29,507 nt of DNA from Plantago elongata (GCA_036897095.1 JAYMSP010001707.1:1-29507); one strand, 5' to 3'. Shown: positions 1 to 10,689, numbered from the stretch's first letter. The notes: generated by a model not told the origin, from the letters alone. Numbers and translations are program-made.

Positions 1-356
1 GAGAGATTTACAAGAGCTATTCTAGTGGACTTGGCCTCGTAGGGTTCTTCTCGCTCGCAGGCACATCTGCCTTCTAGCTCCCAAGCCCAGCTGCCTTCTA
101 ACTCGTAGGCGTAACTGTCTTCTAACTTGCAGACGCATCTGCCTTCAAACTCGCAAGTGAAGCTGCCTTCTAACTCACTCGCAGGAGCCTTCTATCTTGG
201 ATGTTCGAAGATGTGCCTTCGCAAAGGCAAGGATCACAGGAGTGTGTCTCCTAACTATGGTGTTCACGGGAGTGCCTTCGAACTATTGCACGCGCGAGGA
301 GGACTCAAGGAAGGATTCCTTTGTTAGTTCGCTTCGGTCGATAATATATCTCATCA
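1..356 (-). repeat. 3' LTR of the LARD-like element (partial)
   Basis: Aligns with 6121-6434 of the right LTR from the shared TTTACAAGAGCTATTCTAG onward and ends TCATCA at 351-356. The outer ~200 bp of the LTR are beyond the window edge. It has about 50 bp more than the right copy in a zone of ~22-bp imperfect units (CTGCCTTCTAACTCGCAGGC type, about 66-185), so the copies differ in repeat number as well as by point changes. Confidence 0.82.
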
Positions 357-372
357 TAAGTCCCCCAAATTC
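357..372 (-). other. Polypurine tract (PPT) of the LARD-like element
   Basis: Minus-strand GAATTTGGGGGACTTA directly abuts the TGATGA start of the 3' LTR, the expected place for the plus-strand primer in reverse transcription. Nearly the same sequence abuts the 3' LTR of the Tat element at 7786-7802. Confidence 0.75.
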
Positions 373-1410
373 AAACTTTTGTTAGCACAAGTAGGAATCT
401 TAGTCATGCCTTTACTTTGAGTATTATTCTTCCCTCGAACTAGATCTGCTACTTATGATTGATCCCAGGATTACCTGCGTACGAACAGAGTAAAACTGGC
501 ACATGGCTCATTTGCTCTCCCGTACGGGGAGGTTACTTCGATCAAAGGCATCACCTTTGAACCAGAGCCCAAGTCTCAATTGCTGACACGGGTTCGAAAA
601 TGGCCCAACTTCTTCTCTTGATGAACAATAGGTTTCTTGGCTTCGTTAACAGGATCGACTGCAGGTGCAGCCTCGAACATGCCTCGAGATAATGTTTAGT
701 CGATCCAGCTCGTACACCACAAGCCAACGACCGAGGGCACGACCTCGATCAACAACTTCATAAAACTTAATCCCGCACGATATACCTGCCCTCGAACAAG
801 ACACGGACTTGCTTCCACCATTCAATCGCGGGAACACCTGCGTTCGATCATGTCAAAGAAACTTCAAACATAACCAACCATCTAACATCGCGCCCACATT
901 CGAACTCATAAACCAAGCTGCGACATTCTGCTAAATAACATTGATTGTGCGCAGGCGTAGCTGCAATCGAACCATTATCTTGTTCCATCAGTTGAATAGT
1001 ATTGTGCCTTCACTTGTAATCTGACTTCGAGTGGTATTGTAATCGAACTCGGTAGCAGCTTCCTTTGACCGATCGCAGCACCATCAGGGATCGAACATAG
1101 CCTCACTTGTCATCCTTGAACGATGTTAATACAATCGAGCACATGGAAGAAGAGCTGCATTCGAACAAGGCCCAACTTATACAACCTAGAACCCACACGG
1201 ACCGATCTAACCTAGTTTACCTTTTAACTCTTGTTGCGATGAGCCTTCTTTTATCCAATTTCTCTTCTTCATACAAAAGTTCGAACACAGGCTAACGACA
1301 ACACCTTCTACTCGTAACCTGACTTCGAACTCACCAATCTGCCTTACACGATCACAACAGGTTTCCTTGTTTCTATCGTAGGTGCGGCTTTGAACATCCT
1401 TCCTCAACGA
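373..1410. other. Non-coding LARD interior, TCGA-rich diverged repeats
   Basis: No convincing coding region on either strand. The stretch is full of short related phrases built on TTCGAAC or TCGATC spaced by 40-100 bp. One block at about 1141-1260 (TTCGAACAAGGCCCAACTT, then GCGATGAGCCTTCTT) recurs in diverged form at about 4300-4400, so the interior looks built by repeated duplication of the same modules. Confidence 0.5.
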
Positions 1411-2060
1411 GTGTAATCGAGGGTCCGCGATGTGTCGAGGCCGATGTTCAATCGAGGCACTCGCACTAGTATTCTTTGCACGACCCGAGTGTAATCGAGG
1501 GTCCGTGATATGTCGAGGCCGATGTTCAATCGAGGCAATCGCACTAGTTTTCTTTGCATGGCCCGAGTGTAATCGAGGGTCCATGATGTGTCGAGGCCGA
1601 TTTTCAATTGAGGCACTCGCACTAGTATTCTTTGCACGACCCGAGTGTAATCGAGGGTCCGCGATGTGTCGAGGCCAATGTTCAATCGAGGCACTCGCAC
1701 TAGTATTCCTTGCACGACCCGAGTGTAATCGAGGGTCCGCGATGTGTCGAGGCCAATGTTCAATCGAGGCACTCGCACTAGTATTTCTTGCACGGCCCGA
1801 GTGTAATCGAGGGTCCGTGATGTGTCAAGGCCGATGTTCAATCGAGTCACTCGCACCAGTATTCTTTGTACGACCCGAGTGTAATCGAGGGTCCACGATG
1901 TGTCGAGGTTGATGTTCAATCGAGGCACTCGCACTAGTATTCTTTGCACGACCCGAGTGTAATCAAGGGTCCGTGATGTGTCAAGGCCGATGATCAATCG
2001 AGGCATTCGCACTAGTATTCATTGCACGACCCGAGTGTAATCGAGGTCTGCGATGTGTCG
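1411..2060. repeat. 78-bp tandem repeat array, about 8 copies
   Basis: The phrase GTGTAATCGAGGGTCC starts at 1411, 1489, 1567, 1645, 1723, 1801, 1879 and 1957, with a last partial unit at 2035: an exact 78-bp period. Units differ by a few substitutions and no indels that I can see. Because 78 is a multiple of 3, long open frames appear on both strands; these are by-products of the period, not genes. Each unit contains the inverted pair CACTCG/CGAGTG. The array lies about 1 kb inside the 3' LTR, where plant Tat elements often carry tandem repeats. Confidence 0.93.
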
Positions 2061-2539
2061 AGTCCCCCTAATTCTAACTTGTGTTCGCACTGCATGAGTC
2101 TCGTTTCAATCGCAGGCACGGGTTTGAACAAGCCTCGATCAACTACCCCACTCCGTTAGCTACTAACGTGGCCCTACCTGCTCCATCTTTCACGAATTGG
2201 ATTCTACCGCTTCCAATCAACCGCAGCTAGAGCTGCACTCGAACACAACTAACTTTTTCCTTTAAAATCTTGCCACTAATGATGTTATTTTCCATGCCGA
2301 TTTCGAAGTAGACCGCGCCTTCTAACTTATTTCAATTGCTTCCGGTCGAGAAGAGAGGATCTCTACTCGAAGGCTTCACTTCAATATTTACGGAGAAGAG
2401 ATGATCTCTCCGCGAAGATTTCGTTTCAATATTTTCAGAGTATAGAGGATCTCTACGTGAGGGCTATCCTTTGTTGATTGGGTGTCAGAATTTACAGACC
2501 CGAAATGTCTCGAGCAGACGGCATCAAGAATATAATAGC

Positions 2540-2965
2540 GCGAATGGCATATCTCACGGGAGTTTCTAGTTCGTGGGGATCTCTTAGCTCGAAGAGAGCT
2601 CTTCTTGCTCACGGAGATCTCTTATCTGGAAGAGAACATCTTGCTCGTGGGGAGATCTTTGCTCGAAGAGAGCTTTTAGCTCGCGGGGAGCTCTTAGCTG
2701 GAAGAGAGCTTCTTGCTCGTGGGGAGCTCTTAACTTAAGGGGAACATCTTGCTTGCGGGGAGATCATTGTTGGAAGAGAGCTTCTTGCTCGCGGGGAGCT
2801 CTTAGCTTAAGGGGAACATCTTGCTTGCGTGGACATCTTTGCTAGAAGAGAGCTCTTAGCTCGCGGGGAGCTCTTAGTTGAAAGAGAGCTTCTTGCTCCC
2901 GGGGAGCTCTTAGCTTAAGGGGAACATCTTGCTTGCGGGAAGATCTTAGCTCGAAGGGATCTCTT
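2540..2965. repeat. GAGCTC-rich tandem repeat array, ~37/~73-bp units
   Basis: Imperfect head-to-tail units of the form GAAGAGAGCTTCTTGCTCG, then GGGGAGCTCTTAGCTTAAGG, then GGAACATCTTGCTTGCGGGG. A ~73-bp higher-order unit is clearest between 2694 and 2960, with shorter ~37-bp sub-units before it. It is unrelated in sequence to the 78-bp array just upstream, so the same element carries two independent satellites-in-waiting. The open frame across it is a repeat artefact. Confidence 0.8.
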
Positions 2966-5910
2966 CTATCGTGAATATAATATCGGACTTGAAGATGTAC
3001 TTGCAACTCATTGAGAGAAGCAGCTTCGAGGTTGTATCTGCTGCTACAATGACTTGAGAAGAGGAACTATTTTATAATAAACAGCTTGTGGATTGTTTCT
3101 TTTCGATAACGTAAGCAGTTGGAGGTGTCTCAACGGCTCGAGGATGGTGTTGTGGCTGGTTGGTAGGACGCCATTGCTGTCAATTCAACCGTCGGATTTC
3201 CCTGAAGTTTTGACAGAACATAGTCAACACACGTATCTATAGTGTGGACGGTAGCGATCGGATTTCGAGTTCCTAAACATGTCTAAAACTACTATCGAAG
3301 TCAGCTGCTATTGTTTGAGAGTAGCGTTTGATGGGTCGGAGTAGAGGAGGCAAACATTCCTTTTGCTTTGAGCGCAGGCGCGGGCGCGGTAGAGTGGGTG
3401 GCGCAACTTAGTGTGGTAGATCAAAATACTTTGCTTGGTGAAGTTCGTGTAGACATATTCAATTGAGAATGATTCCTCCAATTTGATGTGAAGACGCGTG
3501 ATTTGTGGAGAATTGCATGCATATACTCTAATAGTCCTTGAGAACGGTCGAAGGATCAATTTGCAATTTTGAGAACTGCTAGGGAGCTATATGGAGTGGA
3601 TTGCTAGCCAAAGGACCATGGTGTAATGACATCCAATATCAGGGACCAAGATGCAATTCGCAGCAGTCGTCCTTTATCTTTTTCTTCTTCATTTTTACGA
3701 TTCACTAAGGTACCTCAGGATCCACAAATCTCCTCCCATCTTTCTTTCTTATCTCAACGCCAAATTCTCGATTGAGAACCCATCATTACAATATTTCTAC
3801 CTTTCCTCTCCCAACTAGTTTCTCCAAACAGTAAGAGAGAAGATGGCCTCGACAATTTTTTGGCTTGGGAAGAGCAATTGAGCTTGGTTGATTTAACTCG
3901 AGGGAAGTACGTGAAGGAGTTGACCGAGAGCTGTGGTTCGATGGGGAAAAACCGAGCATAAGTTCGATCTTGGGAGCTCGAACTTTCGTTTATCTTCTCG
4001 CAAATACGCGGAGAATATGTCTCGAAGTTACTCGAATATGTTCAATCGAGGGCGAGTAAGAGTATAGGTTGTTCGAAAGCAAGGCTTCGAATACAAGCCT
4101 TGTTCGAAGACAGGGCAAACCTTCATGCAAGTTAACTCAAATTTGGCCCAACCTTGGCTCTGCGGACCACTCGTCAATCAGCCCATTCGAGGGAACCTTT
4201 TCAAATTGCATAGTATTCAATCGATGGCAGGACATCGAAGTCGAACCACAAGATCTCGTCGAATCCGGCCAAGTTGTAGGAGACCAAGTTCCACCGCATG
4301 TGGAGCTGCCTTCGAACACGGCCCAACTGGCACACAACCTAGATGGCTCATAATCCAGCGTTCCTCCTATAAACCCTACTGCGATGAGTCTTCTTCCGAA
4401 CTGTATCCTGCTGCTTCCTATCGATTGCAGGAGTATCTGCGCTCGAACATAGCCCAACTTGGCTCCTATAAACCTTACTGCAATTGATAAAACGATCTTT
4501 GAACCGATCCCTCCTTTCGAACTCGATCTGCTCTCGGGTTTTGAGATGTTCGATGATTTTGAACTTGACCTGCAACTCGGTGTTTCTTGATGTTCGATTA
4601 TTGCATATTCAATTCAGCTATAAGTGCAACAACTTGATTAATCCCTAACGAGAATGAGCGTGGCTTGAAGTAGGTGAAACAAAACATCAGCTTAATAATA
4701 TTTACAACTTGATATTTTCGGAGCTCGAAAAGAGCAGCAGGTTGAGGATTAGTTCTCCTCTGATGTGGGGAGTAGCAGGAGAAATTTTCGCGGTTTGAAG
4801 ATGTGCTTGCAGCTCGATTCTCCTTTGGCCTGAGAAGAGCTCTGTTGTTCTTCCTGATTGAAAATGTTGTTCGAAAATAGCTTGCACATTTGGCTCGAGT
4901 ATGAACTTGATGTTTCTTGCTGTGATAACATCGATTTTCGATTTTGTTCAACTCGAAAGAAAGAGCGTGAAGAAGATGACACCGAGCTGTTGTTCGAAGA
5001 AGATGATGTAGAGTTGTAGTTCAATATTCTGCAACTTTCAGCTAAAATGCCGAAAAGAGCAGTTTCATCTTTTCTTCTTGGCTCGATCTTCTATACTGAT
5101 GATAGTGATTAGATTCTGCTTGATAGCTTCGCAGCTTGCTGTGAATCTGTTTGAGAAGAAGCGGCCTGAGTTTAAGTAGTGTCTCGAAAATATCGACAAC
5201 TCGATCTTCCTGGCTTGATCGTAGTTGGCCTTCTGTTTTTCTTAGTTCGAGGATGAGCAGCATTCGATGATGAAAGCACAACAATTCGAGAAGAGCATCT
5301 CAACTCCCTTTGGTTTGAAAAGAGCAGTGTCTTGGTGTGGCTAAGCTTGGTACTGGTAGCAGATTGAAGAGTAATGGCTAGATAGCTTGATATAGAGTGA
5401 TTTCTCGACGATTAACGGACTGCGAGTGTTAGTTGCACCTTCGAAGATTCTCTTCCATTGTTCTGCTCTTATTTTACAACCTTCTAGATGGATGCAATCC
5501 TGCTGCTGATTCCTCTCTCGATTTGTAGTTCATGTAGCTCAATTTGCCATCGTAGAATAGCTTGTAAACTTCCGGTAAATGAATTGGTGAAGCAGCCAGG
5601 TTGTAATAATGAAGATAGGATCAAAGATAATTAACTATTATCCTTTTCAAAGTACTGCTCTTGCCAATGTGTCAAACACCGTGACCACTAGCTTTGATTG
5701 GTTGTATGATATTTTTTGTGTGATATGTTGTCTACAAGAGGTGTTTATGTGTACGTGTATGATGTTTATTTCAAGAATAATACTCAATATCATGAAACAC
5801 CCTCCAGTTTTGCTTAAGCTTCTCGCCTCTTCTCTCTTTTCTTCTCCTGATCTTCTAAAAACAGCCCCTTACGGATTAGATAGCCCTGAGCTTGTTGTAA
5901 CGTTTCCTAT
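2966..5910. other. Non-coding LARD interior
   Basis: No retrotransposon protein domain recognised on either strand. A plus-strand stretch at 3660-3850 looks like a plant 5' UTR (pyrimidine-rich, then ATGGCCTCG at 3843) but the frame closes after 12 codons. A ~96-bp direct duplication is visible around CTATAAACC(C/T)TACTGC at 4368 and 4464. Several short minus-strand open frames (4598-4951, 5042-5284) show no similarity I recognise. The 5' untranslated leader, minus strand from 5910, is purine-rich. Confidence 0.5.
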
Positions 5911-5923
5911 AGACGGCGCCAAA
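5911..5923 (-). other. Primer-binding site of the LARD-like element
   Basis: Minus-strand TTTGGCGCCGTCT immediately follows the LTR end (CATCA at 5924). The core TTGGCGCCGTCT is identical to the primer site of the Tat element at 21790-21773, so both would use the same tRNA 3' end. Confidence 0.8.
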
Positions 5924-6434
5924 TGATGATACACGAAATATCACATCAATATGAATGAACTAGAACATCATAAACGGAATATAACACAATTATTTACGTG
6001 GTTCAGCAATTTTGCCTACATCCACAGGAGTAAAGAGAAGATCTTATTGAGAGTGTTTGATACATAGTTGATAGATAAATGCTCTATATGTTTGTATTGC
6101 CAGTATAGTGATCTACTATATATATAGACATTTACAAGAGCTATTCTAGTAGACTTGGCCTCGCAGGGCTCTTCTCGCTCGCAGGCGCAACTGCCTTCTT
6201 GCTCGCAGACACAACTTCCTTCTAACTCACAGGCGAAGCTGCCTTTTAACTCACCCTGAGGAGCCTTCTATCTCTGGTGTTCGAAGATGTGCCTTCGAAC
6301 AAAGGCAAGGATCACATGACCGTGCCTCCTAACTTTGGTGTTCACGGGTGTGCTTTCGAACTATTGCACGTGCGAGGACGACTCAAGGAAGGATTCCTTT
6401 GTTAGTTCGCTTCGGTCGATAATATATCTCATCA
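5924..6434 (-). repeat. 5' LTR of the LARD-like element (complete, 511 bp)
   Basis: Bounded by TGATGA and TCATCA, so it has the canonical TG...CA ends with a 6-bp inverted terminal repeat. A run of alternating TA at about 6117-6125 is a good minus-strand TATA box and would place the transcription start near 6090. The half nearest the right end matches the partial left LTR. Confidence 0.82.
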
Positions 6435-7099
6435 ATCCCAAATAAAATTAAAGCAAACTAAGTTATTACAAAAGGTGCCTTCTTGGGCATTTCTTCCAAA
6501 AGTGCGTTTACTTCCTTCTTTTGGTAGATGATTAGCAACTTCACTTTCTTCCTTGTAGACAAAAGATATTTTTACGAGCTCCAATTGCATCATCGATTTC
6601 TTGATGACCTCAAGTATAAGGTGATGGTGTGGTGTTGTTGCCACCTGCCTACTAACATATGCAATGATAAATTTAGAGTTCGTTTGTATACAAATTTTAG
6701 TTATATTTTCTATTCTACAAAGATTTAAACCATTTTTAAGAGCCATGAGTTCACCCGTATTATGATTTGTATTTCCGATAAAATGACAACGTGCTTTCAC
6801 AAAAGATCCATTTTGATATCTTATAATTGCTCATGTTCCCGCATTACCATTTGGTAGGCATGATCCATCAACAGTCAAGGTATTATGGTCCGAGTCTGGT
6901 TTCCATTTACATATATGAGCCTTTTGATGTTTTTCTTTCTTTGTTGGATAGCAAAGTTTTTGTTCTTTTAGTATAATAATCATTTGAATATGGAAGCAAT
7001 ATTCATTAATATCCCCATTTCTAAAGATTTTGTTATTTCTCATTTTCCAAATTATCCAACACGAAGTTATAATTTTCAGTTGTAATTCTGAATTATGAG
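6435..7099 (-). pseudogene. LINE-type RNase H (RVT_3) fragment, inactive
   Basis: The minus-strand translation begins around WIIWKMRNNKIF (about 7068-7033), the linker commonly seen before RNase H in plant non-LTR polyproteins. It continues with LTVDGSCLPNGNAGT, GELMALKNGLNLC, a third segment and an ANHLPK end. This is the RVT_3 RNase H fold, which removes RNA from RNA-DNA hybrids. An in-frame TGA (6831-6833) follows NAGT. The usual ETDS site reads QTNS and the usual ADALAK reads ANHLPK, so two metal-binding aspartates are gone. The fragment is bounded on the left by the LARD LTR (6434) and on the right by the Tat LTR (7100), so it is the piece of an older LINE into which both inserted. The rest of that LINE should lie outside the window. 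Confidence 0.72.
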
Positions 7100-7785
7100 T
7101 GATGTGGGATAAAAGCGGCTAAGTGTTTAGGCTAAGAAAGATTACTACTAATCCGATTGGAAAGACCAAAGCAATGCTCCTCGGTAATAAGACCTGCAGG
7201 GGAAAGTGGCGGGTTAGACCCTTTATGACCAGTCTGTCTAGGACAAACCGGCATACACGAATTAGCGTGTAGTCGGAGATGAGTTATCTGAGTAGATGTA
7301 GAGAGCAATATATTAGTGGTAGTTCACTTACTTCAATAGGAGTAAATGCTTGATTATATATAGCGGAATCTGTGGGAGACCAAGCCCCGATCGTCGCCGC
7401 CGGTTGATCAGGTGCACCCCAAGTCGACACGTGTTTCCGGATACAGGTGGCACGCCGTGATCCGGCAGGGACCCAGAATTGTATCTAGTCAGCTCTAAGA
7501 TAGTTCATAGGTTAAATGTCTTAGTCCAGTTTCGGCCATGTTGGTCCCTAACAATTTGACAATAGTCGGATCAGTTTGGATAGGGTCGGTATGACTAGTC
7601 AAAGTGCTTATGTTATGTTGGTGATACTAACTCTCTCTGGCCGGCTCCGTGGGGAGACTTGCAAATAGTCGGCTTTCGAGGTAGATAAGGGTTCTTACGA
7701 CTTATTGCGATCCTATTTATCACACGCCGTTGCAACCCCGTCCTTAAGAGCGAATTAAGAAGAAAGGACTCATTTGTATATACCA
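7100..7785 (-). repeat. 3' LTR of the Tat element (686 bp)
   Basis: Starts TGATGTGGGAT at 7100, matching 21791 onward for about 400 bp, and ends TATACCA just before the polypurine tract. The inner end is set by the tract and the CA dinucleotide, because the other LTR copy is broken before that point. By eye about one position in ten differs between copies, plus small indels, so the insertion is old. Confidence 0.85.
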
Positions 7786-7802
7786 TAAGTCCCCCCAATT
7801 TC
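7786..7802 (-). other. Polypurine tract of the Tat element
   Basis: Minus-strand GAAATTGGGGGGACTTA next to the 3' LTR end (TGGTATATAC in minus orientation). This is the primer for plus-strand DNA synthesis. A second, internal copy occurs at 8776-8792. Confidence 0.82.
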
Positions 7803-7939
7803 TGAGTATCTTAGTAGAAGATAGTCGAGGAATTATGAGGTTCTCGGTGTTGTGGTCGGATGCGTCCGTGATCATAAGCCAATTATGGGTGCCCATGGGT
7901 TGCATAGTTATTATGGTACATTAATGACAAGCAGGACCA

Positions 7940-8530
7940 CCTTACTCGCCTCGTCTTCCTATAAATAGGTAGATCTGGAACGTTATTTTCACTCATCCCC
8001 GCTAGAGCTTCTCTTCGGCTTCCCCCTTCTTCCAAAGTGAAGTGTCCCTTATAGGGTAGTGTGGGGAGCTTTGAAGACGGCGCCTTTGGGTTTGCAATCT
8101 TTATTGCTCTAGGCTCGGTCATCTGGTAACAGACGACCCGAGAAAAGCTCTTCCTCCGTTGTGAGTGAGCTTTCCCTCGGTTGTCCACTACTGGATGACT
8201 CAGGCGGACAACTCCCTATTTTCGTTTCCGCGTGTTGGTCCTATTAGACCCCGGGAAGCACTGTGAGAAATATTAAATGTTTGGGAGAGCCCTTTCTTGT
8301 CGGCTTTCTATTGCTAGTTCTCCTTCTTCTCACAGAGCTCAGGGGATTTGATCCGACCTCCACTCAAGTTGGGCTTAGACTCTTAGATTCTTTGCCTTTG
8401 TTACCTGGCGCTCGTTTATCGGAGAGTAGTTATTTGAGTAGCATCTGATAAGTGAGCCCAAGTAACAGAAGCTAAGATCACCATCGAAACTTCAGCCTGA
8501 GAAGGTAAGCTTATTCTTTTTCCCTACTAA
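7940..8530 (+). promoter_or_regulatory. Antisense promoter-like module, distal copy
   Basis: Plus-strand CCTATAAATAGG at about 7960 is a strong TATA box, followed by TTATTTTCACTC and CGCTAGAG. At about 8507 lies a good splice donor (GAGAAGGTAAGC). The same order recurs at 10690-10870, where it precedes the antisense gene, and the sequences after the two donors are also related (TTTCCGT and CGGAAGAC at 8588 and 10919). I read this as a duplicated promoter plus non-coding first exon of the antisense gene. No usable coding exon follows it directly. Confidence 0.5.
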
Positions 8531-8775
8531 TCTGGGTGGAGTCGGCGCAAGCTAGATTCACCCTATCTAATTTATCTTTCAAAATTTTCCGTCAAGCTTG
8601 TGAGTTTGGATTGTTTCCATAACCGGAAGACTGTGTGCCTTATGAGTTTTTAGCTGTCGTGGAGAGCCTTTTTATAGTCGGGCTGTCTGATTACAGGTTT
8701 TTACTCATAAGGTACATCATTATTCCGGTGTATCAACTGGTGTTTGTCGGCATTTGGGTGCAGTATCAGTATATA

Positions 8776-8792
8776 TAAGTCCCCCCAGTTTC
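8776..8792 (-). repeat. Second PPT-like sequence inside the Tat 3' region
   Basis: TAAGTCCCCCCAGTTTC on the plus strand differs by one base from the true tract at 7786-7802. Similarity continues for about 30 bp to TAGAAGATAGTCG. It is therefore the start of a duplicated ~1-kb block (7786-8775 and onward). Whether it can prime synthesis cannot be told from sequence. Confidence 0.6.
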
Positions 8793-10689
8793 CGTGTGTC
8801 TTTGTAGAAGATAGTCGGAAATTTAGTCCTGGTCGGGTTTCTTTATTTTGATACTAAGTATTTGTTGTTGTTGGGCTTCATCACTTAGTTGACAAAATTG
8901 GCCCAATGGAGGCCCAGCTTCAAGTTGCGTTTTATTCGCACCATTTGGTATGTTTTTACTGGGTCATCGCTCTTTAAATATCGTACTGACGCGGATGTTT
9001 TTTTTCCCGTCTTCTCCCAATAGGTTACACCGCTTGGATGAAGAGGAAGCGAGGAGAGCCCATAGGACCAACGGTCTTATGTAGGTATGACATCTAACTC
9101 TGTTCGGAATCTGATTAAAAGTCGTCGTTGTGCTCGAGGTTATCCTCGCGATGTTTATTTTCTTCGGAGATAGTATAGTTGGCGGGGTGGGCTTATTTCT
9201 GATGTGGCTGACCATTTTCAACTCTACTTTTCTTTAAAGACACACAAGCATGCCGATGTTAAGGATCTCGTGTGGCCTTCATCAAACGCGAGTTTGTTCA
9301 ACCACCGCCCGAATGGCATGAGCTCCTTCCCACAATGTCTGAAGCTCTCCGTCGTTAATCTAGTTTGCAGGGTGGGCTTTGTTCGAAAATGAGCCGACCA
9401 TCCCCAACTCTATTCTGCATGGAGATCCTCAGACATCCCGAGAATTGGTACTCAATTTCGACTAGAGGTGATTGGCCCAATAAAAGTAACGCAATAGTTG
9501 CAGTCTAATTAAGGTTAGGAGCCCAGTTGGTCCTGAGACCGTTACTCTGAAGTTGAAGGGTCACTTTATCCTTATAAATATGACCATTGGGCCCTACTTG
9601 ATATACTTAACTCGCCTTAATCCGGATTATTCTTCAATCGTCCGAGGAGAGTGTCATCGACCGACTAGGCTGCATTTGTTCCAAACTTGAAGGTATGCTC
9701 GCTTCTTGTCGGCCTTTATCCCTTGTTCTTTATCGACAATTTTGAGTGTTTACTTTTGAGTCTTACTTACCTCTGTAGTTTTTAGTGCAAGATGAATGCT
9801 ACTGATCGGAAAGCCGTGCAGAGAGCTCGTTGAACTCACTACCTGGAATCAGCTTACCAGGATAATTCCCCCCCCCCCCCCCCCCCCCCCCTCTTTTTTG
9901 TATTAGAGCATGGAGGCGCGATGGTGTATGATGCCACGGCTGACTCCCCCCCCCCCCCCCCCTCCATTAGTTTTGAGTAGTACATCAGGGCGGTCAGCTA
10001 TTCGGCGCCTAGGGAGGAGGATCACATTCACTTTATCCATTGTCCGTGCGGGTACTGGCACCCCCTACTACTCGGGTAGCGGGACGACAGATGATCCGTA
10101 TCCTCGATCCCGAAGGTGAGCCGGCTCGGTGATCGGGAATAATCCAGGGTCTGGAGGAGGCAAGTGCTCCGGAGAGGAAACATATCCAACGAGAGAAGGC
10201 TCGGGCACTGCCTAGTGGAGCAGAATCAGATGGGTCCAACAGAGTGTAGGATTCAACAGGTCATTTGTGAGGTCATTTGTGTAAGTCTTTGATGTCGAAT
10301 AATTTTCCTATGTATGCATCCGAGTAGATAATGTAATGGTTTTTGGCCTCGTGTTGAAATGGAATATATGTTTTTGGACATTCCATATTTCAGATCATAG
10401 TATGTTACTTTAATCGATTTCTCGAATAGCGACCAATATCCTTGCAATTGAACTTTTGGCTCTATTATCCGACTAACATATCTTCAAAATGTATTCTCCC
10501 GAGGTCCTCACACAACCTGAGGGCTCTTATTTAGAATGAAGACGTCTTTCTAGCAAGGGCTCCACTTGTTGAGGAACCGGTGCGATGATTCGCGATCGGA
10601 TTCTCCTCATTAGTCGACGCATTGGTTTAAACTGGTAATTCTTTGTGAACCGGTTCATCTTCGAACCGATGTAATGGTTCGACCATGGA
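8793..10689. other. Tat 3' region without recognisable gene
   Basis: No protein domain recognised. Plus-strand features: a TATA-like CTTATAAATATG at about 9571 and a splice-donor-like GAAGGTATGC at about 9690, a weaker echo of the antisense promoter modules; and a local duplication of a GGGTGGGCTT...CCAACTCTA-type phrase at about 9186 and 9370. Two poly-C runs are listed separately. Open frames here are short and look random. Confidence 0.45.
9868..9962. repeat. Two poly-C tracts (24 and 17 C)
   Basis: Uninterrupted C from 9868 to 9891, and again from 9946 to 9962, only 54 bp apart. The minus strand is therefore poly-G and could fold into G-quadruplexes. Tracts of this kind are unstable and prone to length errors in sequencing, so the exact counts may not be reliable. 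Confidence 0.9.

Larger units (their letters stand above)
1..6434 (-). mobile_element. Non-autonomous LTR retrotransposon (LARD-like), left end cut by window
   Basis: Two direct repeats (1-356 and 6121-6434) flank a ~5.55-kb interior. The right copy is bounded by TGATGA...TCATCA at 5924-6434. Inside it on the minus strand lies TTTGGCGCCGTCT (5923-5911), a Tat-type primer-binding site. Inside the left copy lies a polypurine tract. Both place the element on the minus strand, with its 5' LTR on the right. I find no gag, protease, RT or integrase motif in the interior in any frame, which is mostly tandem arrays and TCGA-rich diverged repeats. That fits a large retrotransposon derivative relying on another element's enzymes. 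The shared PBS core and similar tract point to a Tat element like its neighbour as helper (inference). The base right of the LTR starts ATCCC, the expected 5-bp target duplication; its partner is outside the window. Confidence 0.8.

Noticed and set aside
1404-2012. A 202-codon minus-strand frame with 26-residue repeats, and a plus-strand partner
   Set aside because: Both frames are opened by the 78-bp period, a multiple of three. No gene context, and both strands are equally open.
2478-2738. Plus-strand frame rich in LLARGELLAGRE-type repeats
   Set aside because: It follows the GAGCTC tandem array; there is no conserved domain and it ends within the array.
3840-3890. Host gene start (pyrimidine-rich leader and ATGGCC)
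   Set aside because: The frame closes after 12 codons and no exon is recognisable downstream.
8263-8448. Small membrane protein with a Leu-rich segment
   Set aside because: 61 codons in the leader of the promoter-like module, no homology recognised; probably chance.
9910-10119. Pro-rich small protein over the poly-C tract
   Set aside because: The proline run is only the C17 tract read in frame; length depends on an unstable homopolymer.
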